From assembly GCA_949128115.1 (NCBI GenBank), contig OX421965.1, positions 31,243,681-31,307,680 on the forward strand: a stretch of 64,000 nucleotides of DNA. The letters are read 5' to 3'. Source of the DNA: Anaspis maculata (Eukaryota; Arthropoda; Insecta; Coleoptera; Scraptiidae). Positions 1 to 11,163 of this stretch are shown in pieces. Each line of letters begins with the position of its first letter. Within the stretch, counting starts at the first letter, position 1. Under the pieces are notes generated by a model that searched no databases, was not told the origin of the DNA, and saw only the letters and a list, made by a program, of their open reading frames with translations. The position numbers were made by a program, and so were the translations under genes.

Positions 1-940
1 TCCGACATTTCAGAATCACCCTGTATATTGTGACAAAACATCAAATGTAATCACTTAAATCTGTCTATAAACAACCAGAATAAGGCAAAATATTATTAAA
101 TAAGCCACAATAGTCTGTCAAAGTAGCATTCCAAACTATTCTCATCTGTCAAAATGTTAGCAAAAATCACTAAAATCAGTAGGAAAGATTTATATTTTCA
201 TCAAAATAATAATAATAACCACTGAAGTCTGTCAAAACATTGATATTCAAATTAAAAAACTGCCACAATAGCATTTCAGATCATTTATGATTCATTTAAT
301 TATTGAAATCACTAAAATCAATCGACTAATCCTCCCAAGCATTATTGAAATCTGTCAAAATTGTTCTACAAAACTAAAAAAAAAGCAAATCAGCAGGCAT
401 TATTACTTTTTGGAGGATATCTCTGTAAATTTGAAAGTAACAGATCTCTACATATTTGCAAAACTTCAACCCTCCTCTTCAACTCCCACGATAAAAGCTA
501 AAATTTGGCAGGTGGATTGGGACAAATGGTGGATGTCAGTTGTCAAATATATATTTTGTTTTTGTCGAATCTCAAGTGATTCCCGATTTCTGCCCATTGG
601 CATTGTGTTGGTGAGGTAATGCACGAAAAAGAAGCCTTCCTTCATTTTTGATCATTGTTTTTATGGCATCGGCAGACGGACGGACAAAGTACGTATTTGC
701 GCTGAATGTCAAGTCTATCCAAGCTCATTGCCGGTCAAATACGCGACAGAGTTAAATGAATTAGCGATGTGAATTAGTTTAGCAGCTTGCCGTTAATGGT
801 AAATGCTGAAAGGAGAACCGATTGTTATAGAAAGCCGCGTGCGTAGGAATCTGAACGGAATTACATTACCTGTAAGTATACTTGTTGGCTTGTTGCAACA
901 TCACAATGATATTACCATTCGAATTTTTGCCCACCATCAT
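1..940. other. AT-rich intergenic DNA with degenerate short repeats
   Basis: No gene is visible. The first 400 bases repeat loose variants of CTGTCAAAAT, AAATCACTAAAATC and TAGCATTTCA. The same family recurs around 14.70-15.00 kb and 17.48-17.60 kb, so it is a dispersed degenerate repeat rather than unique sequence. A CACCCTGTA motif sits at 17-25. The open frames here are short and compositionally like random AT-rich DNA. Confidence 0.6.
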
Positions 941-1180
941 AATGGGACTCATGTCGCCCCTTGCATAACAGCACAACGGGCGCATTGAAATTTACGGCAT
1001 CTTTGTACGCTGTGTAGTATCCGGGTTTTGCGGAAAATATCCCAGCACCAAGAACTTGTAAATATATCAGTCGGAACAAGGCCAGCAAAATCACCTACAT
1101 ACACCATGCCATAAGGCAAATTTTTACCAATAAATCAGTAATCTTATCGCAGCAAGACAGCTGCACTAGTTTCCAAACAT
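941..1180. repeat. Dispersed repeat, copy 1 (direct repeat of 3042-3268)
   Basis: About 230 bases match 3042-3268 in the same orientation at roughly 80% identity by eye. Shared blocks include TATCCGGGTTTTG, ATCAGTCGGAACAAGGCCA, GTAATCTTATCG and GACAGCTGCACTA. The minus strand of both copies starts short frames reading M-x-x-LALFRLI, but neither continues as a protein. Likely two relics of one mobile element of unidentified type. Confidence 0.75.
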
Positions 1181-3041
1181 ATCTTGTAATAAATCTATGA
1201 TTGAATAAAGTTATATACTCGATCGATTTAGGGAGTCTCCCAACCAATTCAAAAAGACGACAACCGGTCAGTGCTGGCCTTACTTGACCAAGAGGCAGTT
1301 TGGTTGTCATTACTCATTACAATTCGCTTTTAGCAGCCATCTTATGGCAGGCAGAATCGCGAATTGGCAGCTCACTATGGAATCGATTCAAATTTCGCGG
1401 GCGAAAAGTATGATTATAAGCAGCTACCAGTGGCGCCATCCCTCGGTAGTCGAATTCGCGAATAGCCGCAGATCGCAGCACTATTCCTCTGGTTTTCTCA
1501 GGTTAGGAAAGATGTTCCAGTAGCATTTTGAACAAAGTGTCAAAAATCCTATTCATGCAGGCGCGGCCAGAAACCGGAAGACCATCATCATCGTCGGAAA
1601 GGTGTCCACGAATACTTTTACCTACATTTATTTATAAAGCACGCACGTATAAATTCCAGAGATGCAACTGCAGAGATAGGCGCCAGCCAGCGCACCGCGA
1701 CACCGGCATGATGGCATGTCCCATGCTAAATAAATTCACATGCATCTCACCGGCAAACTGTCCTGTTTCCATTTGCATAATACTCGCGAAATATAAAAGC
1801 AAAACGGTTTCCGTGGTAAAACGTTAACGTATGCAGTTTAAATTTGTCTTACTCGCTAGTCACTTGCACATGCGTGACGCTAAATGGCACCAGCAGGATG
1901 AAGACATTCAATCTTGCATTCAAATCGCCAATAAGATTAGTGTTATTATTTTGCGCCAATGATAATCCTCCGGTTGCAGGAGAAGGCTTATTTACGAGGG
2001 GAGGCTTATTTAAATATCTGATGATGCTGGCATCCAGCTACCGCCGCAGCAGAGACACGCGAATGTCTATCGCATATCGTAGAACAACTACCTGCCGATG
2101 CCGCGAAGCTTGAGAACAGGAAAGCGTGAGTTTTGGAAGATCTGTCCAACGTTTCAGGATCCGTGTATGGGCTATGTGCGAGGCAAGCAGGCAAGGAATT
2201 AAGCTTCCGTTCGTAGTAGTGTTCACACTCTAGATTCCCTAGATACGTGCTAGATACTAATCAGCAATCACGCATACACATAAACATTTTGACATTTGGT
2301 TGATTGTGCAGACAGACATCGTTGTGTGGGTTTTTGAAATTTACACTGGATGTGTGTATTAGAATAGGATTTCAAAGTGTTTTATGTGATATAAAATTCA
2401 ATACCAATTTCGAAGGCGTCAGTCGCGGTGAATTTAAATTGTGAATGTGATCGTCTCCCGAAAGATAGCTGGAAGTGTTCGCATAACACAATGAGCCGGT
2501 GTGATGCGATCAAGCATTTCGCCCTACTACGCGTTAGAGTATTGAAATTAATCGACGGGTTCAATCCAAATTGGTGGAATTCACATGCGTTCGGTTCTGG
2601 AAAGATAGGAGGTCTAAGTGTTCACATAACTTGCCTTGAAAGAGCAATTTTCAATCGCTTCTCGACAGTATATTGCAATCATTTTTTTAAATATCGTCAG
2701 TCCAAATTGTCCTTCACTTTTTCTTCTTTGCAATGAGCCATGAATTCCTATGAACAATGCAGTATTAATAGCGGTGTTATCAATCCAGGAAAGCTTCAAA
2801 TGTGCGCTATTTTGAAACGTCGTATCCCTCTTGAGCGTTACTTTTTATACGCCTTATCTCGGTGTATGAACCCCAGCCTAGGGCACGCAAAGCGAATAGA
2901 GAAGCTAAGATAAGCTTGACCATTTTATAACTTGAATTGGAGCAACAATAGTCTTACCACAAGCGAGTAATAAGCATATAATGTAGAATTCGGTCCGCCT
3001 TGTGACGGACGATGCGGCCGATTAAATGTCAAGATTCCTCC
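1181..3041. other. Intergenic stretch, no recognised feature
   Basis: I see no gene, RNA or transposon signature. Open frames up to about 100 codons occur on both strands but overlap one another, lack family motifs and have no splice context. A 12-base stretch (CTGGAAGTGTTC against GGTCTAAGTGTTC) hints at a weak internal duplication near 2470 and 2610. Confidence 0.5.
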
Positions 3042-3268
3042 CTTGGGACTGCTCCCTTGTATAACGCCACAACGGTCGCATTGAAATTCTCGACATCTTT
3101 GAGTATCCGGGTTTTGTTGAAGATATAACCCGCAAGACTTGTGTATCAGTCGGAACAAGGCCAACCAAGTCACCTACATACACGGCCATAAGGCAATTTT
3201 TTTTACCAATAATAAGCCAGTAATCTTATCGTAATAAAGACAGCTGCACTATAGTTTTCAAATAGATT
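3042..3268. repeat. Dispersed repeat, copy 2 (direct repeat of 941-1180)
   Basis: Second copy of the repeat at 941-1180, same orientation, differing by many substitutions and small indels. The 2.1 kb spacing and lack of LTR-like TG...CA ends or an internal pol gene argue against these being the two LTRs of one element. Confidence 0.75.
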
Positions 3269-3635
3269 AAAAAAAGTTGCCGTATGCTCTAGGTAGGTAC
3301 TTATTATATGTTCACATAACTCAAGTTTTTTTTCTTGAAATCTCAGTAAAGATTTCAACGATCTAAATAAATCTAGTGCTTCGTGGGTATGTAAAGCAAT
3401 TGGACTATGGCTGCCTCCAACAAAGTTGTTTGAAATTAACAAATAACAATATATTTTGATGTGACACAATGATGTAATTTTATTCATCTCGGTGACAGTA
3501 CAATGCACACCTACAGCGATGCATTTAATTTACATTTTCTTGGATTTTAATAGAACGATCATCACATACCATGTCTACGTCTATATAGGAGTAGAATCCC
3601 AATACGGCGTTGTAGTCTATTTGGATAATATTAAC

Positions 3636-4629
3636 TAGTGATAGGCACTATCGATTGAATACTATCGAATTATTCGATAGTTATCAACTATCGAATTATT
3701 CGATAGTTATCAACTATCGAATTATTCGATAGCACCTTCAAAAAAAAAAATGAAAATCATGAAAGAATTAATGAATGAATAAATGAACGAACGAATGAAT
3801 GAACGAATGAATGAATGAATGAATGAATGAATGAATGAATGAATGAATGAATGAATGAATGAATGAACCAATGAACCAATGAACGAACGAATGAATGAAC
3901 GAATGAACGAATGAACGAATGAATGAACGAATGAATGAACGAATGAATGAACGAATGAATGAATGATTGAACGAATGAATGAACAAATCAACGAATGAAT
4001 GAATGAATGAATAAATGCATGAATGAATTACCGAATGAACGAACGAATGAATGAAGAAACAAAATAATGAGTGAACGAACAAACAAATGGATGAATGATT
4101 CAATATTATGCGAGTGGATTTAACGGATGAATTGAATAGTTTTGATTGCGAAACAGTGTTAATCATGATGAAGAAATGAATGGATGAATTTTCATTCGTT
4201 AAAAAAATTCTGTTGTAATTATCAGTTTTTTTTGTATATTTTATGGAATCAGCAATGAATGAATTGAGCGATTTCATTTTTAGTTGATTTTTTCAAATGA
4301 ATTATGAGATTAACAATTTTATAACGTACTTGAATTAATAATTTTTATAGGTGAGTAAATGAAATCAAAATAAGTAGGTAATACTATTTATCACAAAATC
4401 AGTCCTAGTTCCTATTTATAGTATGAATAACAATAAATGAATTTGAATCAGTTTAAACTTTTAAATTTAAAAATTTGCAACGTTTTGAGTTGATTTAATG
4501 AATCAAATGGATGAATGGATAAAAAGAATGAATGAATGAATGAATGAATTTGAATGAATCATTCGATAGTTTCAGTCATTCGATAGTCGATTATTCCATA
4601 GTGAAATTTATCGATAGTGCCCATCACTA
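3636..4629. mobile_element. Non-autonomous TIR element filled with an ATGA microsatellite
   Basis: The ends are inverted repeats: TAGTGATAGGCACTATCGA on the left and its near complement (TCGATAGTGCCCATCACTA) on the right. Just inside the left end a 26-bp unit built on CTATCGAATTATTCGATAG is repeated about three times. The CGATAG palindrome recurs next to the right end. The interior is mostly the microsatellite at 3766-4100. The TAGTGATGGGCA-like terminus resembles hAT-type ends, but the 8-base flanks (ATATTAAC and AATAACAG) do not match, so the superfamily is uncertain. No transposase is present. Confidence 0.8.
3766..4100. repeat. (GAAT)n/(GAAC)n microsatellite
   Basis: A long imperfect tetranucleotide array of GAAT with interspersed GAAC units. 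On the minus strand it yields apparent open frames of up to 169 codons reading S-F-I-H-S-F repeats. These are an artefact of the repeat, not genes. Confidence 0.97.
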
Positions 4630-4914
4630 AATAACAGTTTGCGGAATGCACTAATTTTTGATTTACAAAACAATCTAAAACATTATAATTGATGGAATGA
4701 TGAAATTAAAAAAAAAATTCTAACTCAGATTTCACATTTTAGGAACCAAAAGTGTGCTGTGATCAGAAAAAAAATACTGCATTCAATCAAGGTTTGGTGT
4801 TGCTGGTGTTTTGTAATAAAATTGGAAACGATACGCATGTCAATGAGTGAGGTCTGGTCAGTTAAATTTGATCAACGGAAGTACATGTCTGCTGATGTGA
4901 AGGTCGCAGGAGAG

Positions 4915-6110
4915 CGCGGACCGCAGAAGTATGCAACTCGCTTGCTGGAGGAACTGCTGGCGCCCTCTGCGAGCCGACACTCGAATTGCATGTGTCAATT
5001 TGACGTGAAAAGTCAAATTAGAACTGCCATCGATTGAATAATCCAAAATTTGTCGGGAAAGCTGGGTTATTTGGTTGTTTTAGCCGCTTTCCCTCATGCT
5101 TGCACTGCTGATAAGTGATATTAGCTATTTACTTGTATTGTTTCTTTGTTTAGTCGAAGACTTAACAAAATATGAAGTTTTGCATTTGCAGTTTGTCGAG
5201 CCCCAACTTGAGTTGAATCGTTTTTCTGCTTTTCCTTCACGTTCGAATTTCGAAATGGAGCATCTGAATGCTTACACCAGACGCTTGTCCGCATCGTGTG
5301 AAATTTGTTCGAAATTCGGAAGTTCATGTCTCCATTATTTTGATTGCGTAGCTACGTAACGATCAGGATGGTGTGGTAATGGCCTTTAAGCAGTCAATGG
5401 CTTCTCCCTCGGTTGCATGGAGTGAAACACTTAGATATGCAAATGTTATCAAATAGTGTAAAATTAATAGAATAATGTAATTATTCTCCGTATTTTATGT
5501 TCATCTCCAATGCTCACTAATCAACGTTTCCATTATCAAGTAATACACATTGAATTTCATTTTGCACGTGATTTCTCGTCACTGTAGGGGGCTTCTGGCC
5601 TGCCTCAGATATTCCATGATATCGAAATATTGGGCCTTAGGGTAGGGGAGGTCCTGCAGGTACGGTCAGGAGCAAAATATTACATACATCACAATTTTTG
5701 TCATTGGAAAAAAAGCGACAAGGTCTTGCTTCATTGAAAGTATGGCCTAACAGAATAAAAGGCTCGGCTCCTGTCTTCATTTTGAATGTACTACTTAAGG
5801 GCTCCTTCATGATGCTGATAAACGGGTTAGTGTGCGGGCATTCAGATGCTCCATTTCGCAATTTGAACGTGAAGGGAAAACACAAAACGATTCAACTCAA
5901 TTCTAGGCACGACAAACCGCGAATGCAAAACTTCTGGCAGATTTGCAAAATCTTCGACCAAGCAAAAAAACCATCAATGTCACTTATCAGCAGTAAAAGC
6001 ATGGGAAAAAGCAGCAGGAAAATATCCAAATATTCCAGCTTTTCCGGCGAGTTTTGCAGAGAGAGCCAGCAGTTCCTCTAGCAAGCGGGTTGCATACTAT
6101 CGCGGCCCGC
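4915..6110. repeat. Inverted repeat with ~280-370 bp arms
   Basis: Bases about 4915-5290 are the diverged reverse complement of about 5830-6110. Shared blocks include AGTATGCAAC.CGCTTGCT, CTGCTGATAAGTGA, TTGAGTTGAATCGTTTT and GAAATGGAGCATCTGAATG. The left arm holds about 90 extra bases near 4970-5055 absent from the right. The spacer is about 540 bases with no coding content. A direct copy of a GAGG(T/C)CTGGTCAGTT motif lies just outside each end (near 4850 and 6465). Probably a foldback or long-TIR DNA element; no target duplication identified. Confidence 0.7.
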
Positions 6111-6529
6111 GCCCTATATGTCGTATCTGCGTGACGTCACCTGCCTGAAAGCGGGTCCTTTTGCAGGACCCAATCAAGCTGACTTTTGTCACATCAGCTA
6201 CGTCAAAAACTCAAAGGTGATTGTTTTTGATACCAAATCCAAACTGCGGTCGAGATTTTGAACCACCAACCAGCTCAAAATGTCAGTCTGATGTGCCTGT
6301 GTGACGGCTCATCGATCACATGTTTGTGATTAGTTTTTACAAAATGGCCGCCTTGAAATATCACCGTAGAAGATTTCCAGATGTTGGGTATTTTTCGTGA
6401 GTTTTGAGGACACTACCTTGACTGTGTTGCATGTGTTGGTAATGATGCACCATGTCAGTTGATGAGGCCTGGTCAGTTTAAAGTGAAAAAGCCAGAAAAT
6501 AGGCAAGAGCTAGAAGGAAGATAAGAGTT

Positions 6530-7750
6530 AGGGCGACCTGGGGTAAGACGAGTGGACCCAGGTGGAAGAAGAGTTCGTTCAGTCCTGCCTGGAGAACAGG
6601 TACATCTTAACAAGAAAAGGGACCAAGATAAGGGCTACATGTGGTGCTCCGCAAGGCTCGGTCCTGGGACCTACGCTCTGGAACATTTTTTACGATGATG
6701 TGCTGCGAATGGACCTAGCAAGTGGCGTGTCTTTGGTAGCATTCGCAGACGATTTGGCAGTGGTGACAAGCAAATGGCCCAGATCAACTCAAGAAAAGAA
6801 CAGAGACGGCACTCAAACAAGTGTCTGACAAACTAGGGAGGATGAGGTTGGAACTGGCGACAACGAAAACGGAAATGGTCTTGCTATCGGGTCGAAGACG
6901 ACTGAGAAATATGGAGGTGTCACTACGAGGAACAATGCTGAATAGCGCGCCAGCCGTAAAATATCTTGGCATTCATATAGATAAGGACTGCAGGATGACG
7001 GAACATGTCAAAAAAATTTGCGGGAAAGCCAACAAGACTTTTATGGCCCTGGCAAGAATAACACCCAACGAGGGAAGCCCAGCAACAAGAAAAAAACGTC
7101 TCCTGACGATAACAGTGGACTTCAGTGGCAGAGGGCCCTGAAGTTCAAACACTACGGGGACATGGTAGAAAGGGTGAACCGCAGGATGGCGTTGAGGGTT
7201 ATCTCCGCCTATCGAACGGCACCAACACAGGCAGTACTTGCCATTGCGGGCATCCCACCGATAAGCCTCAAAGTGCAAGAACGGATAGCGACGCATAAAG
7301 CGGACCGGCAACAAAAGGAGGACGCTCGGAAAGAATTGTACGCAGAATGGCAGAAGCAGTGGGAAGGATTCGACGGATACGCAAAAATCTTCATTAATAG
7401 GGTCGAAGATTGGGCAAAAATGGATTTGGATCGCATAAATCACTACGTGACACAGGCCCTGACAGGAAATGGAGTGTTTTGGAGCGTTCCTGCACCGGAT
7501 AGGATAGATAGCAGACCCAGGATGTTGGTTCTGCGAGGAAGTGGATACGGTCAGTCATACCGTCTTCCACTGTAAACGATGGCAAGAAGATAGGAAGATA
7601 GCAGAGGAATAATGTGGCAAAGTACTGACGAGTGCCAACATCGCTGAAACAATTATGGAAACGGAACAGAGCTGGAAGGCCATCACAGCAATGCTGGAAA
7701 TGATAATGAGAGAGAAAGCCGAGCACAAGAGAAGAGAGATCAACACCTAA
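6530..7750 (+). pseudogene. LINE reverse transcriptase, R1-like, 5'-truncated and broken
   Basis: The C-terminal half of a non-LTR retrotransposon pol ORF in at least three frame pieces. The first (6562-6828) has the RT motifs GAPQGSVLGPTLWNIFYDD and FADDLAVV, the latter being the catalytic Y/FADD box. The second (6821-7141) carries KTEMVLLSGRR and VKYLGIHID. The third (7140 onward) carries RVISAYRTAP and AGIPPISL, typical of the R1 clade. A final piece has the zinc-knuckle tail VSHTVFHCKRW and ends at TAA 7750, with an internal TAA at about 7609. The endonuclease and the start of the RT are missing, so this is a dead 5'-truncated insertion. Clade assignment is from motif style only. Confidence 0.9.
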
Positions 7751-8072
7751 AAAGACCAACCGCTCCCCGAAGGATGCGGACGCGGTCCCAGGGAGCGGGT
7801 TAATCACTTGGTCTACGGAGGGGTTTAGCCGGTTTTCCGCTCGGCACTACCCGGCGAATCGATCCATCGTCGGGTGTCAAGCGATTTGCCCTGCGCCCCT
7901 GCCTAATAGGCTGGGAAGCGAAAAAAAAAAGGTGGAAGAAGAGTGAAGACAACGGAATACTGGGAGTGGAGAACTGCGAAGAAGAGTCGTTGTGAACCGA
8001 GATAAGAAGCAAGATATTGTTGGAGACCTGGGAGAAGTCTCGTGCCACTGATTATGATAATGATGATGAATA
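7751..8072 (+). mobile_element. Probable 3' UTR and tail of the R1-like LINE
   Basis: The sequence after the pol stop includes a GC-rich stretch (GCGGACGCGGTCCCAGGG), an A-rich run at 7921-7930 and ends in a simple (GAT/AAT)-type tail, GATTATGATAATGATGATGA, around 8048-8068. Such short-repeat tails are usual for R1-type elements. No open frame of note. A second, similar tail (AATAAAGATGATTATGATTA) at about 8263-8282 may belong to another truncated copy. Confidence 0.6.
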
Positions 8073-10490
8073 TCGTAAGAACCCCCTACATTTTGTTGTA
8101 CACGGATGTGTGGCGAGATATAACTTTCCCTGCTTGGTGTTTCTTTGGGAAATGTTGGTGGTGGTGCTGACTTCAGAAGTGCCCAGTCACTGAAAGTTAG
8201 TACTGTCGAGCACCTTTGTAATCTGCCGTGGATGAGTGTTTAGGTTAGATCAAACAAGAAAATAAAGATGATTATGATTATGATCACTTTTGAAATCGCC
8301 TACAAAGTTCTTGAGCGCTATAAGCATACAGTGACAATTTGATGTTGATAAACATGGCTAATATAGGGTTCATGCAGAGAGGAATGAAAGACAATAGAAG
8401 AAGAAAGATAAAAAGGGGCCTAATATATCGTATTGAGAAGCAGGAGCTGCAGGAGGTCCAAATGGCATACGGAGATATTGTCAAGTGGTCTGAATCGTAC
8501 AAAATTGATTCACACCACGAAACTCTTGGAGACATTAAAAAATACTAATATCAGTATTTCCATGTGCGCTAATAATCTTGACAGAAGCAAGTACTTGAAC
8601 TTGACAATAAAAGAAAAGTACCCGAGTCTTCCTGTGCTTTAGATCGGTGGCAATGGATTTCTGACCAGTTTGTTGTATACATATACAGTAAGTAGCTTCG
8701 GAACTAGTCATTTCAACATGTCGAATGACGGGAAAAACCGCAAAGGTAACATCAATAAATAGCAAAGACCTTATACAGCCGATATGGTCTCACATCCGAT
8801 TTGTGTGAGCCGAGCATCACTGAGAAAAAACCTTTCCTGCTTGTTCCAGCGTAGGAGTCCGTGCCCCGTGGGCGCGCACCACATTATAGGTGTGCAATGC
8901 CAGAGAGCCGCGCTCTTCTGATATTATTGGGCCTTGCTATTATTCTTTTGCTTCGATAGAAATGGAGAGAGAGGCCGTCGGCGATGGGATTCTCATAAAT
9001 CATGATTGTGCAGGACTTCGCTGTTACTCTTGTAAACAACCGCGATGTATAGTATAATGTAATTACGGTTCAGTTTTGAGAAGACTGACTTTCGAAAAAT
9101 CCATACGTACAAGACCTACGGGGCCTGGAATAATTAAAGAAACCGTAGGTGGAGAAACAATTAAAAAAAAATAACACTTTGATACTTGCACTTCCTTACA
9201 CCCAAGGGCTCCATTGTTCCCGTAAATGGATCAGCATTGTATATCCAGGCAGGTGTACCTACGTTTTTGTTTTTGGGTCATTTCCTAGCAAAGTACCTCT
9301 ACAAAACAAATATTTGTGCGATATTATAATGTTTTTGTTTGGCACTTGTTCCATTAGTTTTTTCTTTATAACCACAACAAATGGTGCCGCTGTTAGTGGT
9401 CGCATGTTCTTTTGATCTCGTGCTTGCAACATTTAAAACAAATTAATTCGCAGGTTGGACGGTTCTCTAAGTGAACACCATGTAAATATTTGAGACTAGC
9501 TGTTTCCTTAATTGAATCGCCAAAAATTGTCTGCGGCGCGGCGGCGTGAGATTTTTCTTGCAGACGCTCTTTTCTACATAAATATATAACCAGAACACTC
9601 CCTGGTCGGCACCATAGTATAATGCCGAAACGATGAGTAATTCTGCATTCCGAAAATTTTTCCAGCCCGGAGACCCAAATGCTCCAATCACCGGCCGGCA
9701 GTAATTTTTATACGAGAACATTAATTTCCAGAACTTGTTCGATGGTATTAAATTAATTTCAGATACCGTGTTGATTTATAACGATTTTTGTTTTAGTGAC
9801 GGGCGTAATTTATCGATTGAATTAATTACTTTCCGTTGGTCATTGCTCAGGTTGTGGTGGCCCGTGATGGGAGAGAAGAGAAGAAAGAAAAAATCAATTA
9901 ATTTTTTCGTTTCGTCGCCGGGTGATGCGCGTTCTTGGGCAGGTAGCTGATGGTTACTCATCAGCATCATGATGTATTTTTAAGTGGCGGACAATCTCGC
10001 CTCTTACAAATATAAATTAGATACCTGTGCCCTGGTTAGGTGTGCCAGCAATTATTGTCGCTTCATACCTCATCGCGGGATCGGTTATTGTCCAGCTTGA
10101 CCTTTCGTAATATTGCTTTTTCGTTTGAATTAATCTTTCATTCAAATATACCTTTAACCAGACTGCATAAAAGTTTAAATGCCTTGCGGTATGTCTTGCG
10201 TGGTTTCTGTATTAGTTGAGATTGCCACCACTCACAAACTTTGGCTTGCTTCTAACAACCGCGACATCTTCAAACGGCCTGGAATGTCAGAAATAGCTAA
10301 TTTTATGGCTTTTTCAAAAATAACTTCCGACAATGTTTGGGACAGTAAACTTGGCGACTAATGTTTGGGACAGTAAACTTGGCGACTTCCACCACCACAC
10401 AATTCTGTTATCGCATTGATTTACTTTGATATCTGGCGACGTTTCGCATACATTATAGGAAGTATAGGATATGTGTCACCAACTAAGCAT
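8073..10490. other. Intergenic stretch, no recognised gene
   Basis: Apart from the LINE-like tail near 8263-8282, I see no coding, RNA or repeat signature. A 69-codon frame at 8339-8548 has a Lys/Arg/Glu-rich, plausible-looking composition but no motif, splice sites or family resemblance. A short perfect duplication (ATGTTTGGGACAGTAAACTTGGCGACT) occurs at about 10330-10388. Confidence 0.5.
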
Positions 10491-10494
10491 GGGT

Positions 10495-11110
10495 ACGTCG
10501 AATTAACGTTTAAAAAACGTATCCATCATTGTAAAAACATTTGAGGTTTATATTCCAACGTTTTTTTCAGGTCGAACTGGCAACATAATGACACTGTCCC
10601 TGTGCCTCGGAAAGCACTTAGAACCGTTGGTTCTTCCGGGTTAAGCTGAGTCTAGAGGCTCCGGACTTCCGTAAAATCTTGAAAAAAATCGTGGCGGGAA
10701 AGCTCAATTTTTTCCGTCGCCAGAATAACCTTGTCCAGATAGTTTACTAGACAAACGAAGTGAGCGGTTGACAGACTCGTTTAAACGAGACTGTTCAATC
10801 CACAATATGGTTTAGGTTTAAACGTTGAATCCGTATTTACTCTGGCGTCTCTAAAACGTTCACTTTTTCGCATTTCAAAGACGTTTCATTTGATGCCTCA
10901 CAAACACTAAAGGTAACGTTTTGGAAACGTTTCAAACACAATTGATTTGGCGTTTCAAAGACGTTTTGAAAACGTTGAAGTTGACAGGTCTGGAACGATC
11001 AACTTTGACAACGTGTTTGACAAAAACGTTTAAGCGCGCGACACCCGGCCGTCTATTTAGCATTATTTTTCAAACGTTTCTGACGTTTGGTTTTCTACCT
11101 GTTCCAAATG
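10495..11110. repeat. Dense cluster of AACGTTT / GACGTTT motifs
   Basis: About 14 copies of (A/G)ACGTT and its complement fall within 600 bases, for example TTAACGTTTAAAAAACGTA, GGTAACGTTTTGGAAACGTT and GACGTTTTGAAAACGTTGAAG. CpG-containing hexamers at this density are far from chance in AT-rich DNA. Spacing is irregular, so it is not a simple tandem array. It may be the subterminal repeats of an old DNA transposon or a homotypic binding-site cluster. Confidence 0.65.
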
Positions 11111-11163
11111 TTTTATTAACGATGTTGTGACCACTAAGCACGTGAAAAATTACTATTGTACAA

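Noticed and set aside
3722..4277. Minus-strand open frames of 89 and 169 codons
   Set aside because: They translate the GAAT/GAAC microsatellite (repeating S-F-I-H/R) and are not genes.
7394..7807. 137-codon minus-strand frame, and the 156-codon frame 6973-7443
   Set aside because: Both are antisense shadows of the R1-like LINE.
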